NCBI GenBank assembly: GCA_004151065.3
Contig: NWUY0300027473.1
Span: forward strand, 12,138 to 33,615
Source: Larix sibirica
Lineage: Eukaryota; Streptophyta; Pinopsida; Pinales; Pinaceae
Reading direction: 5' to 3'
Length of the DNA stretch: 21,478 nt
Position numbers and translations under genes: made by a program. The notes below the pieces were generated by a model. That model was not told the DNA's origin. It searched no databases and was given only the letters and a program-made list of their open reading frames with translations. Positions 20,386 to 21,478 of the stretch are shown here, in pieces (the first letter of the stretch is position 1; the number at the start of each line of letters is the position of its first letter).

Positions 20386-21144
20386 CTGAAATTATCATCA
20401 AATAACAACAACCAGGTTGCAATCATTAGATAGAAAAAGTTTCAATTAATGTCGATAAGTATTGGATAAAATAAATAATAAAAATGAAGCATAATATTTC
20501 ACTTCATCCCAATATACTAGGTATCCAAAAAAAAAAATATTTCAAGCATATGCTTAACAAGTTCCAACCCTTTTCAAACACTTTTTCAAGCATATACCAG
20601 GCTTGAAATCATATTAGCAAGACAAAATGATATATAATATTGAAGGAGTCTAATTTATACATAAGTGATGCATTGCTTATTCGAGGGGTCGATGTTCACT
20701 AGTTGAATCTTTAAATTGTATCTAGAGAATATGGATCTCATCATTGCCTAAAGGTTTTTAGAACCAGGGTTTTGCTCGGTAACATGTAGTGCAAGTTTTT
20801 CATTACATGGTAAATTTTTGGAAACTCAACCAACAAAGCATGTGAACATTGTGGTCATGTCCACCTTTCCCAAGCAAACTTGCAATAGGTTACGATACTC
20901 AATTCTACTAGTCTAATTGGTTTTATGCTCAGGAAGAAATTCACCAAGTGTCCTTGAATGGATTCATGAGGCGAGTTGAAACCCACCATAATATGATAAC
21001 CAAGAATCAGATCGATAAACCTTTGATTCCATTGGACTAGTGACATCAAAGTACACCTAGGGACACCCTCATACCATGGGTCCATGATTTAGAAGTTCTC
21101 TTATTCGACAGTTTTCAGAACTAGGGTTTTGCTTAGTAACATGC
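20386..21144. other. Non-coding right flank with an imperfect direct repeat
   Basis: No supported gene. A 34-base segment at 20754..20787 recurs at 21111..21144 with five differences, all transitions. The first copy forms the right end of the proposed CACTA-like element; the second runs up to the N at 21145. A 76-codon open frame at 20855..21085 on the minus strand has no recognisable content. Confidence 0.5.
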
Positions 21145-21145
21145 N
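21145..21145. other. Single N, second probable contig junction
   Basis: The N directly follows the second copy of the 34-base repeat, again at the point where repeat copies diverge. It therefore resembles the junction at 6815, and order or adjacency across it should not be trusted. Confidence 0.55.
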
Positions 21146-21478
21146 GGAGGCTACAACCCCCTGTATCCTTGTTGTTTTATAGGCACCAACCCGAAGGAAG
21201 CTCCAAATACCTATCTCCTTGATGTCCAAAGTATTGTTCTATCTTACTGAAATTCAACTCCACGCACTCTTATGATCTTCTGATAACTGTTCTGCTGTGC
21301 ACTACCTTTGTATGTAGTAGATTCTCTGTCACTGCGTTGCATACATAACTTGACTTCTCATTCCTCCCTAATCACACTCCTACTAATGTCTTACTTCATA
21401 TACCGTGTGCTTGTTGATTTTGCAGTCTGCACTGAGGTATGCTCCGTTGTTCTACTACAGTGCTATTTCTTTCAACAA
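21146..21478. other. Terminal stretch, no gene seen
   Basis: More balanced composition than the DNA to its left. I see no open frame of interest and no element end. An AG/GT pair near 21425-21437 would bound only an 11-base segment and is not called an exon. Confidence 0.4.

Larger units (their letters stand above)
16418..20791. mobile_element. Candidate decayed CACTA (En/Spm-like) transposon
   Basis: The left end reads CACTACATCCTTGTACC. The right end, read on the minus strand from 20791, is CACTACATGTTACCGAGC. After the shared first eight bases, and with one 4-base gap, about 19 of the next 29 positions match, including TCTAAAAA. The interval of 4,374 bp encloses a minus-strand relic with CACTA ORF1-like features. 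Against it, the flanking triplets are CCG and CAA, so the expected 3-bp target duplication is missing, and no TNPD-type transposase is present. The span is proposed as a non-autonomous or gutted element. Confidence 0.35.

Noticed and set aside
20855-21085. 76-codon minus-strand frame near the right end
   Set aside because: No motif, no splice context, and no continuation with the SET-like exon.
21426-21438. AG..GT-bounded 11-base micro-exon
   Set aside because: Such borders are frequent by chance and nothing adjacent is coding.
1-21478. tRNA, rRNA, CRISPR array or bacterial-type operons
   Set aside because: I saw no cloverleaf, rRNA core word or spaced repeat array, and the DNA is plainly eukaryotic with spliced genes.

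Overview
The window reads as nuclear DNA of a land plant. It is AT-rich, its introns are long with U-rich GT..AG borders, and it carries a clearly plant-type SNU23/ZMAT2 splicing-factor gene among decayed transposon-like sequence. I lean weakly towards a gymnosperm because of the long introns and old, decayed repeats, but no base in the window decides this.

Layout. Positions 106..6814 and 7523..14231 are two copies of one block at a constant offset of 7,417 bp. By eye they differ at one base (A6506 versus G13923). Each copy holds the last six exons of SNU23 (zinc finger to stop codon), its introns, its 3' flank and about 2.5 kb of gene-less sequence. The 5' exons are missing: for copy 1 they should lie left of the window, and for copy 2 nothing upstream could supply them. 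To the left of each copy the two flanks are still homologous, but only about 75% identical, and identity begins abruptly at 106/7523. The right end of copy 1 is a single N at 6815. That base falls exactly on a T/C difference between the two arms of a separate 448-bp tandem repeat (13799..14246 and 14247..14694) at the end of copy 2. This looks like an assembler stopping at a fork. A false tandem copy of one locus, joined with an N, is at least as likely as a very recent real duplication.

The right part (14.7-21.5 kb) has no intact gene that I recognise. It holds a 93-codon unknown minus-strand ORF, a short 60-bp tandem repeat, and a GC-richer patch (15.64-16.42 kb) with a once-broken minus-strand reading frame. 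It also holds a decayed multi-exon minus-strand locus (20385 down to 17435). The first exon of that locus has a SET-domain C-terminal half interrupted by three stops and a frameshift. The later exons resemble the ORF1/TNPA-type (Transposase_24-like) DNA-binding part of plant CACTA (En/Spm) transposons, and the last exon is intact with a lysine-rich tail. Imperfect inverted termini beginning CACTACAT (16418) and ending ATGTAGTG (20791) enclose the locus. The best candidate for something undescribed is therefore an old CACTA-like element carrying a captured SET-domain exon. A second single N sits at 21145.

The only working biology that can be argued is SNU23, a U4/U6.U5 tri-snRNP (spliceosomal B complex) protein. 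Everything else looks like repeats and relics.
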